Source of the DNA: Thiobacillus denitrificans | Lineage (GTDB): Bacteria > Pseudomonadota > Gammaproteobacteria > Burkholderiales > Thiobacillaceae | Assembly: GCA_002403375.1 (NCBI GenBank) | Contig: DHHQ01000013.1 | Span: forward strand, 41,161-105,160 | Direction: 5' to 3' | DNA: 64,000 nt | In this document: positions 17,054 to 26,646 of the stretch, one piece after another | Position numbering within the stretch: the first letter of the stretch is position 1 | Layout: each line of letters opens with the position of its first letter | Notes under the pieces: model-generated | Databases searched by the model: none | Told to the model about the DNA's origin: nothing | What the model saw: only the letters and a program-made list of their open reading frames with translations | Made by a program: the position numbers and the translations under genes

Positions 17054-18174
17054 TCGACCTCGGCGTGGTCGCCGGCGAAGCGTCCGGCGACCTCCTCGGC
17101 GCGCATTTCGTCCGCGCGCTGAAACAGGGCCGCCCGGGCCTGCGCGCCGCCGGCATCGCCGGCCCGCGCATGGCCGAGGCGGGGGTCGACGCGATCTATC
17201 CGAGCGAGAAGCTGGCGGTCAACGGCTACGTCGAGGTGCTGCGCCACCTGCCCGAGCTGCTGTGGATCCGCTCGCGCATCGGCCGCCATTTTCTCGCCGA
17301 GCGGCCGCGCGTCTTCGTCGGCATCGACGCGCCCGACTTCAACTTCACGCTCGAGGCCAGGCTCAAGGCGGCCGGCATCCCCACCGTGCACTTCGTCAGC
17401 CCGTCGATCTGGGCGTGGCGGCCCGAGCGCATCGAGCGCATCCGGCAGGCGGTGTCGCACATGCTGGTGGTGTTCCCGTTCGAGGAACAGATCTACCAGG
17501 ACGCCGGCATCCCGGTCAGCTACGTCGGTCATCCGCTCGCCGACGTCATCCCGCTCGAGCCCGACACCGCTGCTGCGCGCGCGGCGCTCGGCCTGACGCC
17601 GGGCCCGGTGGTCGCGCTGCTGCCGGGCAGCCGCCTTTCCGAGGTGACGCGCCACGCGCGGCTGATGCTCGACGCCGCGGCGCTGATCCGTCGCCAGTAC
17701 CCGGACGCGCAGTTCGTGCTGCCCGCGGCGAACGAGGCGGCTGCCAAGCTCGTGCAGCAGGCGCGGCAGGGGCTGGACCTCGACGTCCGGGTGCTCGCAG
17801 GGCAGTCACACACCGCGCTGGCGGCGTGCGATGTCGCGCTGGTGGCGTCGGGCACCGCCACGCTCGAGACCGCGCTGTTCAAGAAGCCGATGGTCATCAC
17901 CTACCGCGTGCCGGCGCTGACCGCGCACCTGATGCGCAAGAAGGCGCTGCTGCCGTGGATCGGCCTGCCCAACATCCTGGCGCGCGACTTCGTCGTGCCG
18001 GAGCGGGTGCAGGAGGCCGCGACCCCGAAGAACCTGGCGGACGACGCGCTCGCCTGGCTCGACGACGCGCCGCGCCGGCACGCAGCGATCGAGACCTTCC
18101 GCGCGATGCATCTTGCGCTGCGGCAGGATGCGAGCGCGCGCATCGCCGGTGCGGTCGCGCCCTACCTCGACTGA
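17050..18174 (+). CDS. lpxB: Lipid-A-disaccharide synthase
   Basis: Peripheral membrane glycosyltransferase (GT19) that joins UDP-diacylglucosamine and lipid X. The 374 aa protein shows the N-terminal VVAGEASGDLLGA motif, GIDAPDFNF, the block HFVSPSIWAWRPERI, and the donor-binding ALLPGSRLSEV and ASGTATLETALFKKPMVITY regions. The start is GTG, overlapping the lpxA stop. rnhB follows after 3 nt. Confidence 0.98.
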   Translation: MIDLGVVAGEASGDLLGAHFVRALKQGRPGLRAAGIAGPRMAEAGVDAIYPSEKLAVNGYVEVLRHLPELLWIRSRIGRHFLAERPRVFVGIDAPDFNFTLEARLKAAGIPTVHFVSPSIWAWRPERIERIRQAVSHMLVVFPFEEQIYQDAGIPVSYVGHPLADVIPLEPDTAAARAALGLTPGPVVALLPGSRLSEVTRHARLMLDAAALIRRQYPDAQFVLPAANEAAAKLVQQARQGLDLDVRVLAGQSHTALAACDVALVASGTATLETALFKKPMVITYRVPALTAHLMRKKALLPWIGLPNILARDFVVPERVQEAATPKNLADDALAWLDDAPRRHAAIETFRAMHLALRQDASARIAGAVAPYLD

Positions 18175-18177
18175 CCG

Positions 18178-18774
18178 ATGGACCTGCACTGGGGACCACC
18201 GGGCTTGTGCGGGGTCGACGAGGCCGGCCGTGGCCCGCTCGCCGGCCCGGTGGTCGCGGCGGCGGTGATGCTCGACCCCGCGCGGCCGATCGACGGCCTG
18301 CGCGACTCCAAGAAGCTGACCGCTGCCGCGCGCGAACGCCTCGCCGACGCAATCCGCGAGCGTGCCGCCGCGTGGTGCGTGGCCGAGGCGAGCGTCGCCG
18401 AGATCGACCAGGTGAACATCCTGCAGGCGACGATGCTGGCGATGCAGCGCGCCGTCGCCGGGCTCGGGCGTGCGCCCGACGACGTGTGGGTCGACGGCAA
18501 CCGCTGCCCGCAGTGGGCGTGGCGCTCGCAGGCGGTGGTCAAGGGCGACGACAAGGTGGCGGCGATCGCCGCCGCGTCGATCCTCGCCAAGACCGCGCGC
18601 GACGCGTTCATGCGCCGCCTGCACGAGGACTTTCCCGCCTACGGATTCGCGCAGCACATGGGCTACGGCACCGCTGCGCATCTCGCCGCGCTCAAGGCGC
18701 ACGGCGCCTGCCCGCAGCACCGGCGCAGCTTCGGCCCGGTTAAACTCCTGCTCGACCAAGCCCCCCTGTTCTGA
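18178..18774 (+). CDS. rnhB: Ribonuclease HII
   Basis: Cleaves RNA in RNA:DNA hybrids and removes misincorporated ribonucleotides. The 198 aa protein has the active-site motif GVDEAGRGPLAGPV with Asp14 and Glu15, a third acidic residue in DDVWVDGNRCP, and the family blocks LRDSKKLT and ILAKTARDAFM. It ends the long plus-strand cluster that begins at rpsB. Confidence 0.97.
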   Translation: MDLHWGPPGLCGVDEAGRGPLAGPVVAAAVMLDPARPIDGLRDSKKLTAAARERLADAIRERAAAWCVAEASVAEIDQVNILQATMLAMQRAVAGLGRAPDDVWVDGNRCPQWAWRSQAVVKGDDKVAAIAAASILAKTARDAFMRRLHEDFPAYGFAQHMGYGTAAHLAALKAHGACPQHRRSFGPVKLLLDQAPLF

Positions 18775-18785
18775 AAGGAAGCCCC

Positions 18786-19238
18786 GTGACCCTCTCCCTG
18801 TTCCTCCACGTCCTCTCCGTCGTCGTCTGGGTCGGCGGCATGTTCTTCGCCTACATGGCGTTGCGGCCGGTTGCGGCCGCCGTGCTCGAGCCGCCGCAGC
18901 GGCTGACGCTGTGGGCGGGCGTGTTCGGCAAGTTCTTTCCCTGGGTGTGGGCCTCGGTGGCGCTGATCCTGCTCTCCGGCCTGCACATGCTGATGGTGTT
19001 CGGCGGGACGTCGGCGCCGCACTACGTCTGGACCATGCTGGTGCTGGGACTGGCCATGATGGCGATCTTCGCCCATGTGTTCTTCGCCCCGTACGGCCGC
19101 CTCAAGCGCGCGGTCGGCGCCCACAACTGGAAGGCCGGCGGCGCCGCGCTGGGGCAGATCCGCCGGCTGATCGGCATCAACCTCAGCCTCGGCCTCGCGA
19201 CCATCGCGGTCGTGTTCCTCGGCCGCGCGTTCGCCTGA
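18786..19238 (+). CDS. CopD-like small integral membrane protein
   Basis: A 150 aa inner-membrane protein with four hydrophobic segments (about 3-25, 45-68, 78-100, 128-148). The pattern LFLHVLSVVVWVGGMFFAYMAL and WASVALILLSGLHML, with conserved His and Trp, resembles the CopD/DUF2269-type membrane family, in which such histidines may bind copper or heme. The function is not established. The start is GTG with AAAGGAA upstream. It follows rnhB by 11 nt and converges with the thioredoxin-like gene. Confidence 0.8.
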   Translation: MTLSLFLHVLSVVVWVGGMFFAYMALRPVAAAVLEPPQRLTLWAGVFGKFFPWVWASVALILLSGLHMLMVFGGTSAPHYVWTMLVLGLAMMAIFAHVFFAPYGRLKRAVGAHNWKAGGAALGQIRRLIGINLSLGLATIAVVFLGRAFA

Positions 19239-19242
19239 GCGC

Positions 19243-19641
19243 TTAACCGGGCTCCTCGTGCGGCGGCGCGGCGAGCAGCGCCCGCGCTGCCTGCCGCACC
19301 GACTCCGGCCGCGCTTCGCACTGCAGCTCCGCGTGGAAGCGGCCGTCGCGGTACAGGTAGACCGTCGGCAGGTGGAAGATGGCGAAGTAACGGGCGACCC
19401 CGGTGGCCTCGCCGACGTCGACCTCGAACAGGGCATCGGCGATTCCGGCCACGGCGTCGGGCAGCAGCCGCTTCCACGCCCGGCAGGCGCCGCAGTGCGG
19501 CGCGCTGAACAGCACGACGGCCACGCCGGGCGTGGAAGCGACGCGGGCGTGATACGCGCCCTCGCCGAGGCGGGCGAAGGCGGGTAGGGGAGCGGCTTCC
19601 GCGCTGCTAGAATCCCGCTTTTCGCCCGGGCGCTGGATCAT
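19243..19641 (-). CDS. Thioredoxin-fold protein with CGAC motif
   Basis: A 132 aa protein with a thioredoxin-type active site, SAPHCGACRAW (Cys50, Cys53), and the cis-proline region FHLPTVYLYRDG. It therefore probably acts as a small cytosolic disulfide reductase or thiol-binding protein. There is no signal peptide. The ATG at 19641 overlaps, on opposite strands, the start of the exchanger gene within a single CATG. A TAGAAT -10-like element for the exchanger (19608-19613) lies inside this gene, so its true start may be further in. Confidence 0.75.
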   Translation of the reverse strand: MIQRPGEKRDSSSAEAAPLPAFARLGEGAYHARVASTPGVAVVLFSAPHCGACRAWKRLLPDAVAGIADALFEVDVGEATGVARYFAIFHLPTVYLYRDGRFHAELQCEARPESVRQAARALLAAPPHEEPG

Positions 19642-20641
19642 GCTGTTTCTCGAACTCTTCGGTTATCTGCTGCTGATCCTCGTGGCGGCGGAGATCTTTG
19701 TCAACGCGCTCGAGCACCTCGGCGAGAAGCTCAACATCTCGGAAGGCGTGACCGGCTCGCTGTTCGCCGCGGTCGGCACCGCGATGCCGGAAACCCTGGT
19801 GCCGCTGCTGGCGATCTTCGCCGGCACCGGCAACGCCGCGACCAACGAGGAGATCGGCGTCGGCGCCATCCTCGGCGCGCCGCTGATGCTCTCCACGCTG
19901 TCGCTATGCCTGATGAGCGTGGCCGTGCTCAGGCGGCGCGGCCTGCTCGGCCACCTCACGCCCGAACGCAGCGGCATCAAGCGCGACCTCGACTTCTTCC
20001 TGATGGCCTTCCTGCTGGCCTTCGTCGCGATGTTCGTGCCGCACGGCGAGGGGCTCGTGCGCATCGCGCTCGCCTTCGCGATGGTGCTGATCTACTTCGT
20101 CTACGTGATGCTGACGCTGCGCGCGTCGGCGAAGCTGGTCGACGAGGGCCACGCCACCGAGGCCGGCGCGCCGATGCTGCTGACCCGCCTCGGCCTGCCG
20201 CAGAACCTGGCGGTCATCGTCGTGCAGCTGGCGCTCGGCCTCGGCCTGCTGATCGCCGGCGCCAAGGGCTTCATCCACGGCGTCGAGGAAGCGGCGCCGA
20301 TCATCGGCATCTCGGCGCTGCTGCTGTCGCTGATGATCATCCCGATCGCCACCGAGCTGCCGGAGAAGGTGAATTCGATCCTGTGGATCCGCAAGCACAA
20401 GGACACGCTGGCGTTCGGCAACATCACCGGCGCGATGGTGTTCCAGGGAACGCTGCTGCCGGCGATCGGCATCTCGCTGACCCCCTGGGCGCCGCAGAAG
20501 GAAGTGCTGCTCGGCGTCGGCATCACGCTCGTCGCGGCGTTCTGGCTGCGCTGGGCGGCGCTCCACGGCGGCCTGCGCGTGTGGCACCTGTTCGTCAACG
20601 GCGCGCTCTACGTCACCTATCTCATCGCCGTGCTCGTCTGA
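19640..20641 (+). CDS. Sodium/calcium exchanger-family (CaCA) membrane protein
   Basis: A 333 aa inner-membrane cation antiporter-like protein with about ten membrane segments. The two inverted alpha-repeats of the CaCA family are visible: GTAMPETLVPLLAIFAG near residue 53 and PIATELPEKVNSILW near residue 235, each with the acidic residue expected to bind cation. The ion is not certain (Ca2+, Na+ or another divalent cation). It is divergent from the thioredoxin-like gene and converges with the next gene at 20651. Confidence 0.85.
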   Translation: MLFLELFGYLLLILVAAEIFVNALEHLGEKLNISEGVTGSLFAAVGTAMPETLVPLLAIFAGTGNAATNEEIGVGAILGAPLMLSTLSLCLMSVAVLRRRGLLGHLTPERSGIKRDLDFFLMAFLLAFVAMFVPHGEGLVRIALAFAMVLIYFVYVMLTLRASAKLVDEGHATEAGAPMLLTRLGLPQNLAVIVVQLALGLGLLIAGAKGFIHGVEEAAPIIGISALLLSLMIIPIATELPEKVNSILWIRKHKDTLAFGNITGAMVFQGTLLPAIGISLTPWAPQKEVLLGVGITLVAAFWLRWAALHGGLRVWHLFVNGALYVTYLIAVLV

Positions 20642-20650
20642 GCGACCCGC

Positions 20651-21772
20651 CTAGGCGGGCGCCTCGCGCAGCCATGCGGCGTCGGGTTTGCAGGCGAGCC
20701 CCCAGCCCGCACCGCCGGATTCGAACGACAGCGCGCCGCCGCGACCGAACATCAAGGGCGGCTCGCAGACGTCACGCTCCAGCAGCAAGGTCCCGAATGC
20801 CCCCTCCTGCGCGAGCAAGGCCTCGCCCGCCGCACGCGCGGCGACGAGCGCAACCCGGGTCAGCAAGCTGGTTTCGCCGACCTGCGCGCCGATGATCAGC
20901 GGCAGGCCACGCGCCCTGGCCGCGTCGACCAGGGCCAGCGTCCGCAGCACCCCGCCCAGCTTGGACACCCGCAGGTTGGGGATCCAGCGTGTTCCGGGTG
21001 ACAGGCCGTCGAGCTCCTCGATGCGGCACAGGCTCTCGTCGAGGATCACGGCCAGCCCGCTTGCCTGCGCCAGCGCCGGGAGTGCGGCGCGCAAGCCGGT
21101 CGACAGCGGCTCTTCGACGGCGAACACCGGCGCGTCGAGTGCCTCGAGATAGGCGAGCGCGCGGGCCGGGTCCTGCCACAGGTTGTTGGCGTCGAGCCGG
21201 AGGCGAGCGACGGCGGGGCCGGCATCCCGCAGTACCGCGAGCTTGGCCCGGTCGCGCGCGAGATCGCCGGAGAGCTTGAGCTTGAAATCGTTCATGCCGA
21301 CGTCGCGGTAGCGCGCGACGGTGGCGGCGAAGGCGGGCAAGTCGGCGTCGCCGAGCACGGCGGAATAGGTGAACCTTCCCGCGGTTTCGGGCAGGCCGAG
21401 CCAGGCCTCGGCGGTCCGGCCGGCCTGGCGGGCGAACAGGTCGACGAGCGCGAGTTCGATCGCACACCAGGCCGCCGGGTGGCGGTCGATCAGCGCAGCG
21501 TGGCCGGCCAGCCACGCCCGCAGCGTGTCGGCATCGCGGATGTCCGCCAGCACGCCGGCGCGCACGGCCGAAAAGAACGCGGCAGCGCTCTCCAGCGTCT
21601 CGCCGGTGACGTAGGGGCGCGGACAGGCTTCGCCGACCCCGATCCGGCCGTCGGCGCCGATCGCTTCTACCCACACGCTGCTGGTGGCATTTCGCTCGGC
21701 AGACGCGTGGCGAAAGCGCTCGCGGAAGGGGATGTGAAGGGTGTGGAAGCGCAGCGCCGAGAGTCCGGTCAT
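20651..21772 (-). CDS. Enolase-superfamily enzyme, MLE subgroup (dipeptide epimerase or o-succinylbenzoate synthase-like)
   Basis: A 373 aa TIM-barrel enzyme of the muconate-lactonizing subgroup. All subgroup catalytic residues are visible: Lys164 and Lys166 in DFKLKLSG, metal ligands Asp194 (LRLDANNLW), Glu220 (FAVEEPLS) and Asp245 (VILDESL), and Lys271 (RVSKLGGV). Known members epimerise L-Ala-D/L-Glu and other dipeptides, racemise N-acylamino acids, or make o-succinylbenzoate. The sequence alone does not decide among these. No menaquinone genes are nearby. It overlaps the hydroxylase-GH3 gene by 4 bp (ATGA), so substrates related to acyl-amino acids or peptides are plausible (inference). 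Confidence 0.85.
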   Translation of the reverse strand: MTGLSALRFHTLHIPFRERFRHASAERNATSSVWVEAIGADGRIGVGEACPRPYVTGETLESAAAFFSAVRAGVLADIRDADTLRAWLAGHAALIDRHPAAWCAIELALVDLFARQAGRTAEAWLGLPETAGRFTYSAVLGDADLPAFAATVARYRDVGMNDFKLKLSGDLARDRAKLAVLRDAGPAVARLRLDANNLWQDPARALAYLEALDAPVFAVEEPLSTGLRAALPALAQASGLAVILDESLCRIEELDGLSPGTRWIPNLRVSKLGGVLRTLALVDAARARGLPLIIGAQVGETSLLTRVALVAARAAGEALLAQEGAFGTLLLERDVCEPPLMFGRGGALSFESGGAGWGLACKPDAAWLREAPA

Positions 21773-24303
21773 GCTGTCCCCCAGGCGGTGAAATCGAACG
21801 CGCACTCGCGCCGGTACTGCAGCACCAGGTACTTGAACTGGCCTTCGCGCTGGCCGCCCGCCAGCGCCTGCTGCTTGTAGGCGTCACCCGCGCCGCGCCG
21901 CAGCAGAACCGCTTCGGGCGGGTGCAGCCTGCCGCTGGCGCGCTTGTCGCGGTATTCGATGTTGCGCTCCCCCAGCGCGTCGTCGAGCGCCTCGGCGAGC
22001 GCAGGCGCGTCGGCCGCCCCGGCCGGTTCCAGATACAGGCGGTAGCGGCTGGCCGACTCGTCGGCCAGCAGCAAGTAGAAGGCGGCGTGTTGCGTTCCCT
22101 CGATTGCGCGCATCGCGTCGATCACCTGCGCTTCGTACAGCTTCTCGCCGGTGATGCTGGTGACGCCACGCCCCTTCTGCACGAAGCGCAGCAGGGGCGT
22201 GGCGGCGAACCGGCCGTCGACGGCGACGAGGTCGTTCATGAAGTAGCGGTACAGGCCGGACGCGGTGGTGACAACGACGTAATACAGGGGACCGGGAGCC
22301 AGTTCCTGCAGCCCGAGAAATACCGGCCGGCCCGCGTCCCAGGCCGCTTGCTCGACGAACTCGTAGAAATGCTGGTCGAGCAGCGGCAGGCCCGCGCTGT
22401 CTCCGGGGCGCAGCGTGAGGGTGCCGCGAAACTCGGTCGAGAGGTAGCCGATGTCGAACACCGTGCAGTCCGGCGGCAGATCGGCCGTCAGACGCGCCAA
22501 TGCGATGCCGCAGCTGCCGCCCGTCCAGGTCGCCAGCAGCCTCAGCCGCGGCCAGACCGTCGCGAAGCTGAGGCGCGCGGGCAGCGCGCGCAATTCGGCG
22601 GCGCGCCCCGGCAGCGGCACGGTGGCGGGGGCGAGCGCGCGCTGCAGCGCGGGCGGAAAATCATCCCAGCCGGCGAAGACGCCGCGCGCGACGCCGTCGG
22701 CCAGGGCCTCGCGATGTTCGTTGACGATTTCCTGCATCCTGATGAAGGACGAGGGGTTCGCGCCGGCCAGGTAGGCGAGGTCGGGGTGGCGCAGGGCGAG
22801 CTGGGCGAGCGTGCGGTACTTGAGTTCGTAGTCGCCGATCGCGAACGCCTCGGCTGGCGCAACGTAGCGCGCGCGCATAAAGGCCGGCATGCTCGCGTAG
22901 AGCGTGCCCGACACCGAACCGATCGGCGTGCCGTGCGCCGTATGGCCCTCGACCGCGCTGCCGACCAGGCCGAGCGCCGGGCCGTCGAAGGCCTCGGGGC
23001 AGGCACGGTACTGAAGCCAGGTGTAGAGCCGCTGGCCGCGCCGGTACTGGTGCAGGGTGCGGCGCAGCACGGGAATGTGCTTGGGGGTGCCGGTGGTGCC
23101 GCTGGTGAGCGCATAGAGCACCGGCGGCTCGGCGGTGAGCGCGGTGTCGCCGGCCATCTGCGCGGTGATCCAGGGCTGCAGGTCGGCGTGCTGCTGGACG
23201 GGTACGCGGGCGCGGAAGGCCGCGACGTCCCCGATCGCGGCGAAGCCGTGCGCGCGGCCGAAGCGGGTGTCGCGGTTGCACGCAAGGATGGACGCCAGCA
23301 CGGCGCGCTGCGCCGCTTCGGGTTGGCGCGCCCGCCGGGCGAGCGGTCGCCAGTCGCGCCAGCCGTGGAAAGCCATCCAGGTGCGCAGCGCCACGCGGCG
23401 CAGCCAGGCTGCCGGCGGCGGCAGCGGCACCGCCTGCTTGTCGATCTGCGCGACGAAGGGCGTGCGCAGCTGCGCCAGGAAGCCCTGCGGGTAGGCACGG
23501 TTGAGCACGCCGAGGTCGTCGCTGTCGCGGCCCGGCGGGAGGTAGCGCGTGCCGAACAGCACGTCCCAGACGATGAGGTTGTTGCCGAAATTGTGGTCGG
23601 ACGTCTCGGGGCGGCGGGCATGGTGCCAGCGATGCAACTCCGCACTGCTGACCAGCCAGTTGAGCCAGCCGAAGCGCAGCTCGACGTTGCTGTGCTGGAA
23701 GAAGCCGTTCACCGCGTAGAACACGAAGTAGAGGGCGATGACGTCGACGCCGACCCCCAGCAGCATGAAGGGCAGGGTGTCGAAGGCCATCTGCAACGCC
23801 TTCTCGATCGGGTGGAAACGTCCGACGTTGAGCCAATACAGCCGTTCGGGGGCGTGGTGGACCGCGTGCAGGCGCCACAGAGGCGGATAGCGGTGCGCGG
23901 CGCGGTGCAGCCAGTAGCGCAGGAAATCGGCGGCGAACAGCATCAGCACGGCCTGCGCCCAGGTGGGCCACGCGTGCGGCCACAGGCTCTGCAGCGTCAG
24001 CCCTGCGGAAGCGAGCGGTTCGATCAGCAGCAGCACGAACAGCATGGCGACGCCGGGCGGCAGCAGCATTTGCACGACGGTCATGAAGGCCAGGTCGTTC
24101 GCCACCGTGCTGCGGTCGGGGATCCATGCGCGGCGGTGCGGCAGGCGCCACTCGAAAAGCGTCACCAGCGTCGCTCCGGTGAAGGCCGGCAGGTACATCG
24201 CCCAGGGCAGCGGCACCGCTTGCGCGCGCAGGGCGAAATAGAGCGCGAGGCAGCCCGCCATCGTCGCCGGGTAGATCAACCAGGGGGCCAGCCGGACGCG
24301 CAT
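21769..24303 (-). CDS. Fusion protein: sterol desaturase/fatty-acid hydroxylase domain + GH3-type acyl-acid amido synthetase
   Basis: An 844 aa protein with two enzyme domains. The N-terminal membrane domain (about 1-290) has several hydrophobic segments and the di-iron histidine boxes of the fatty-acid hydroxylase superfamily: His133/137 (WLHRAAH), His146/149/150 (HAVHH) and His224/227/228 (HRWHH), plus His237. From about residue 300 to 844 it is a GH3-family adenylating enzyme: ATP motif LTSGTTGTPKHI (399-410), then IGYLSTEFRGTL, GLYRYFMNDLV and the C-terminal GQREGQFKYL. GH3 enzymes activate a carboxylate as the adenylate and ligate it to an amino acid. I infer that a hydroxylated lipid or acid is made and then amide-linked. 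The start lies 1 nt after the upstream stop. Confidence 0.85.
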   Translation of the reverse strand: MRVRLAPWLIYPATMAGCLALYFALRAQAVPLPWAMYLPAFTGATLVTLFEWRLPHRRAWIPDRSTVANDLAFMTVVQMLLPPGVAMLFVLLLIEPLASAGLTLQSLWPHAWPTWAQAVLMLFAADFLRYWLHRAAHRYPPLWRLHAVHHAPERLYWLNVGRFHPIEKALQMAFDTLPFMLLGVGVDVIALYFVFYAVNGFFQHSNVELRFGWLNWLVSSAELHRWHHARRPETSDHNFGNNLIVWDVLFGTRYLPPGRDSDDLGVLNRAYPQGFLAQLRTPFVAQIDKQAVPLPPPAAWLRRVALRTWMAFHGWRDWRPLARRARQPEAAQRAVLASILACNRDTRFGRAHGFAAIGDVAAFRARVPVQQHADLQPWITAQMAGDTALTAEPPVLYALTSGTTGTPKHIPVLRRTLHQYRRGQRLYTWLQYRACPEAFDGPALGLVGSAVEGHTAHGTPIGSVSGTLYASMPAFMRARYVAPAEAFAIGDYELKYRTLAQLALRHPDLAYLAGANPSSFIRMQEIVNEHREALADGVARGVFAGWDDFPPALQRALAPATVPLPGRAAELRALPARLSFATVWPRLRLLATWTGGSCGIALARLTADLPPDCTVFDIGYLSTEFRGTLTLRPGDSAGLPLLDQHFYEFVEQAAWDAGRPVFLGLQELAPGPLYYVVVTTASGLYRYFMNDLVAVDGRFAATPLLRFVQKGRGVTSITGEKLYEAQVIDAMRAIEGTQHAAFYLLLADESASRYRLYLEPAGAADAPALAEALDDALGERNIEYRDKRASGRLHPPEAVLLRRGAGDAYKQQALAGGQREGQFKYLVLQYRRECAFDFTAWGTA

Positions 24304-24304
24304 G

Positions 24305-25459
24305 TCAGCTGCGGCGGAACGGCCCGTCGAGTTCGTCCATGTAGTGGCTGATGGCGTCGGTCTCGCGTTCCAGGAAGCGGTCTACCGCCGTGCGGAATTC
24401 GGCGTTTTCCAGCCAGTGCCACGAATGCGTCGCGGTCGGCACCAGGCCGCGCGCGAGCTTGTGCTCGCCCTGCGCGCCGCCCTCGAAGACCTTCAGGCCT
24501 TTTGCGATCGCGTACTCGATGCCCTGCTGGTAGCAGGTCTCGAAGTGCAGGCCCGGGAGGTATTCGAGCGTGCCCCAGTGGCGGCCGTACAACCGCTCGC
24601 CGTCCTTCAGGCACAGCGAGCAGGCGGTAGGTTCGCCGTCGCGGTCGGCCACGATCAGCAGCAGGCTGTCCGGCAGGGTCTCGCGCAGCCTGGCGAAAAA
24701 GGCGCGGTTCAGGTGCGGCTCGCTGCGGTGGCGGTCGTAGGTGTCGGCGTAGCAGCGGTAGAAGAAATCCCAGTCGGCATCGGTGCTCTGCGCGCCTTCG
24801 ACCCAGCGGAAGGTCACGCCCAGGTTCGCCAGCTTCTTCCGCTCCTGGCGGATCTTCTTGCGCTTGTCGTGCGTCAGCGCGGCGAGGAAGTCGTCGAAGC
24901 TCGCATAGCCCGCGTTGTTCCAGTGGAACTGGAAGCCGCTGCGGTGCAGGAGCGAGGCGGCTTCGAGCGCGGCGTGATCCGCCTCGGTCGGGAACAGGAT
25001 GTGGAGGGACGAGCAGCCGAGGTCGCGGGTCAGCGTGAGCGCCGCCTCGATCAGCGCGGCGCGGTCGGCGTCGTGCGTCGCCAGCAGGCGCGGGCCGGGC
25101 ACCGGCGAGAAGGGGACGCAGCACACCAGCTTCGGGTAGTAATTCAAACCGTGCCGGCGATAGGCGTCGGCCCAGCCGAAATCGAAGACGAACTCGCCCC
25201 AGGAGTGGTGCTTGACGTAGAGCGGCATCGCCGCGGCGAGCCTGCCGTCGCGGAACAGCGCGAGGTGAGCCGGCTCCCAGCCGACGGGGGCGCCGACGCA
25301 GCCGGTCGTCTCCAGCGCGTCGAGAAAGGCGTGCTGCAAAAAGGGCGAGTCGCCGGCCAGCGCGTTCCAGGCGTCGGCAGGCAGATCGGCCATGCGCGGC
25401 ACCACGCGGATCAGCGTCTGCGCGGCTTCCGCATCGCTGGGCTTTGCTTCAGAATGCAC
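24305..25459 (-). CDS. FemAB-like GNAT-fold acyltransferase (COG3146 family, DUF482)
   Basis: A 384 aa protein of the family often labelled peptidogalycan biosynthesis/recognition. It shows FLQHAFLDALETTGCVG, the conserved HHSWGEFVFDFGWADAY block, the basic segment THDKRKKIRQERKKL, and a C-terminal GNAT-like half (LEYLPGLHFETCYQQGIEYA). FemAB relatives transfer aminoacyl groups from tRNA, but the substrate of this family is not known. I chose GTG 25459; a TTG at 25486 would add nine residues but would overlap the sucC start. It heads the three-gene minus-strand operon. Confidence 0.82.
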   Translation of the reverse strand: MHSEAKPSDAEAAQTLIRVVPRMADLPADAWNALAGDSPFLQHAFLDALETTGCVGAPVGWEPAHLALFRDGRLAAAMPLYVKHHSWGEFVFDFGWADAYRRHGLNYYPKLVCCVPFSPVPGPRLLATHDADRAALIEAALTLTRDLGCSSLHILFPTEADHAALEAASLLHRSGFQFHWNNAGYASFDDFLAALTHDKRKKIRQERKKLANLGVTFRWVEGAQSTDADWDFFYRCYADTYDRHRSEPHLNRAFFARLRETLPDSLLLIVADRDGEPTACSLCLKDGERLYGRHWGTLEYLPGLHFETCYQQGIEYAIAKGLKVFEGGAQGEHKLARGLVPTATHSWHWLENAEFRTAVDRFLERETDAISHYMDELDGPFRRS

Positions 25460-25485
25460 GTTTTGGCGAGCTTCCCTCAAAAACA

Positions 25486-26642
<1,157 letters not shown>

Positions 26643-26646
<4 letters not shown>

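Noticed and set aside
20651..21772. Assignment of the MLE-type enzyme as menaquinone o-succinylbenzoate synthase (menC)
   Set aside because: The catalytic residues do not separate MenC from epimerases, and no other men genes are nearby.
21922..24351. Long plus-strand frame antisense to the hydroxylase-GH3 gene
   Set aside because: The minus-strand protein has intact catalytic motifs, whereas the antisense product has none.
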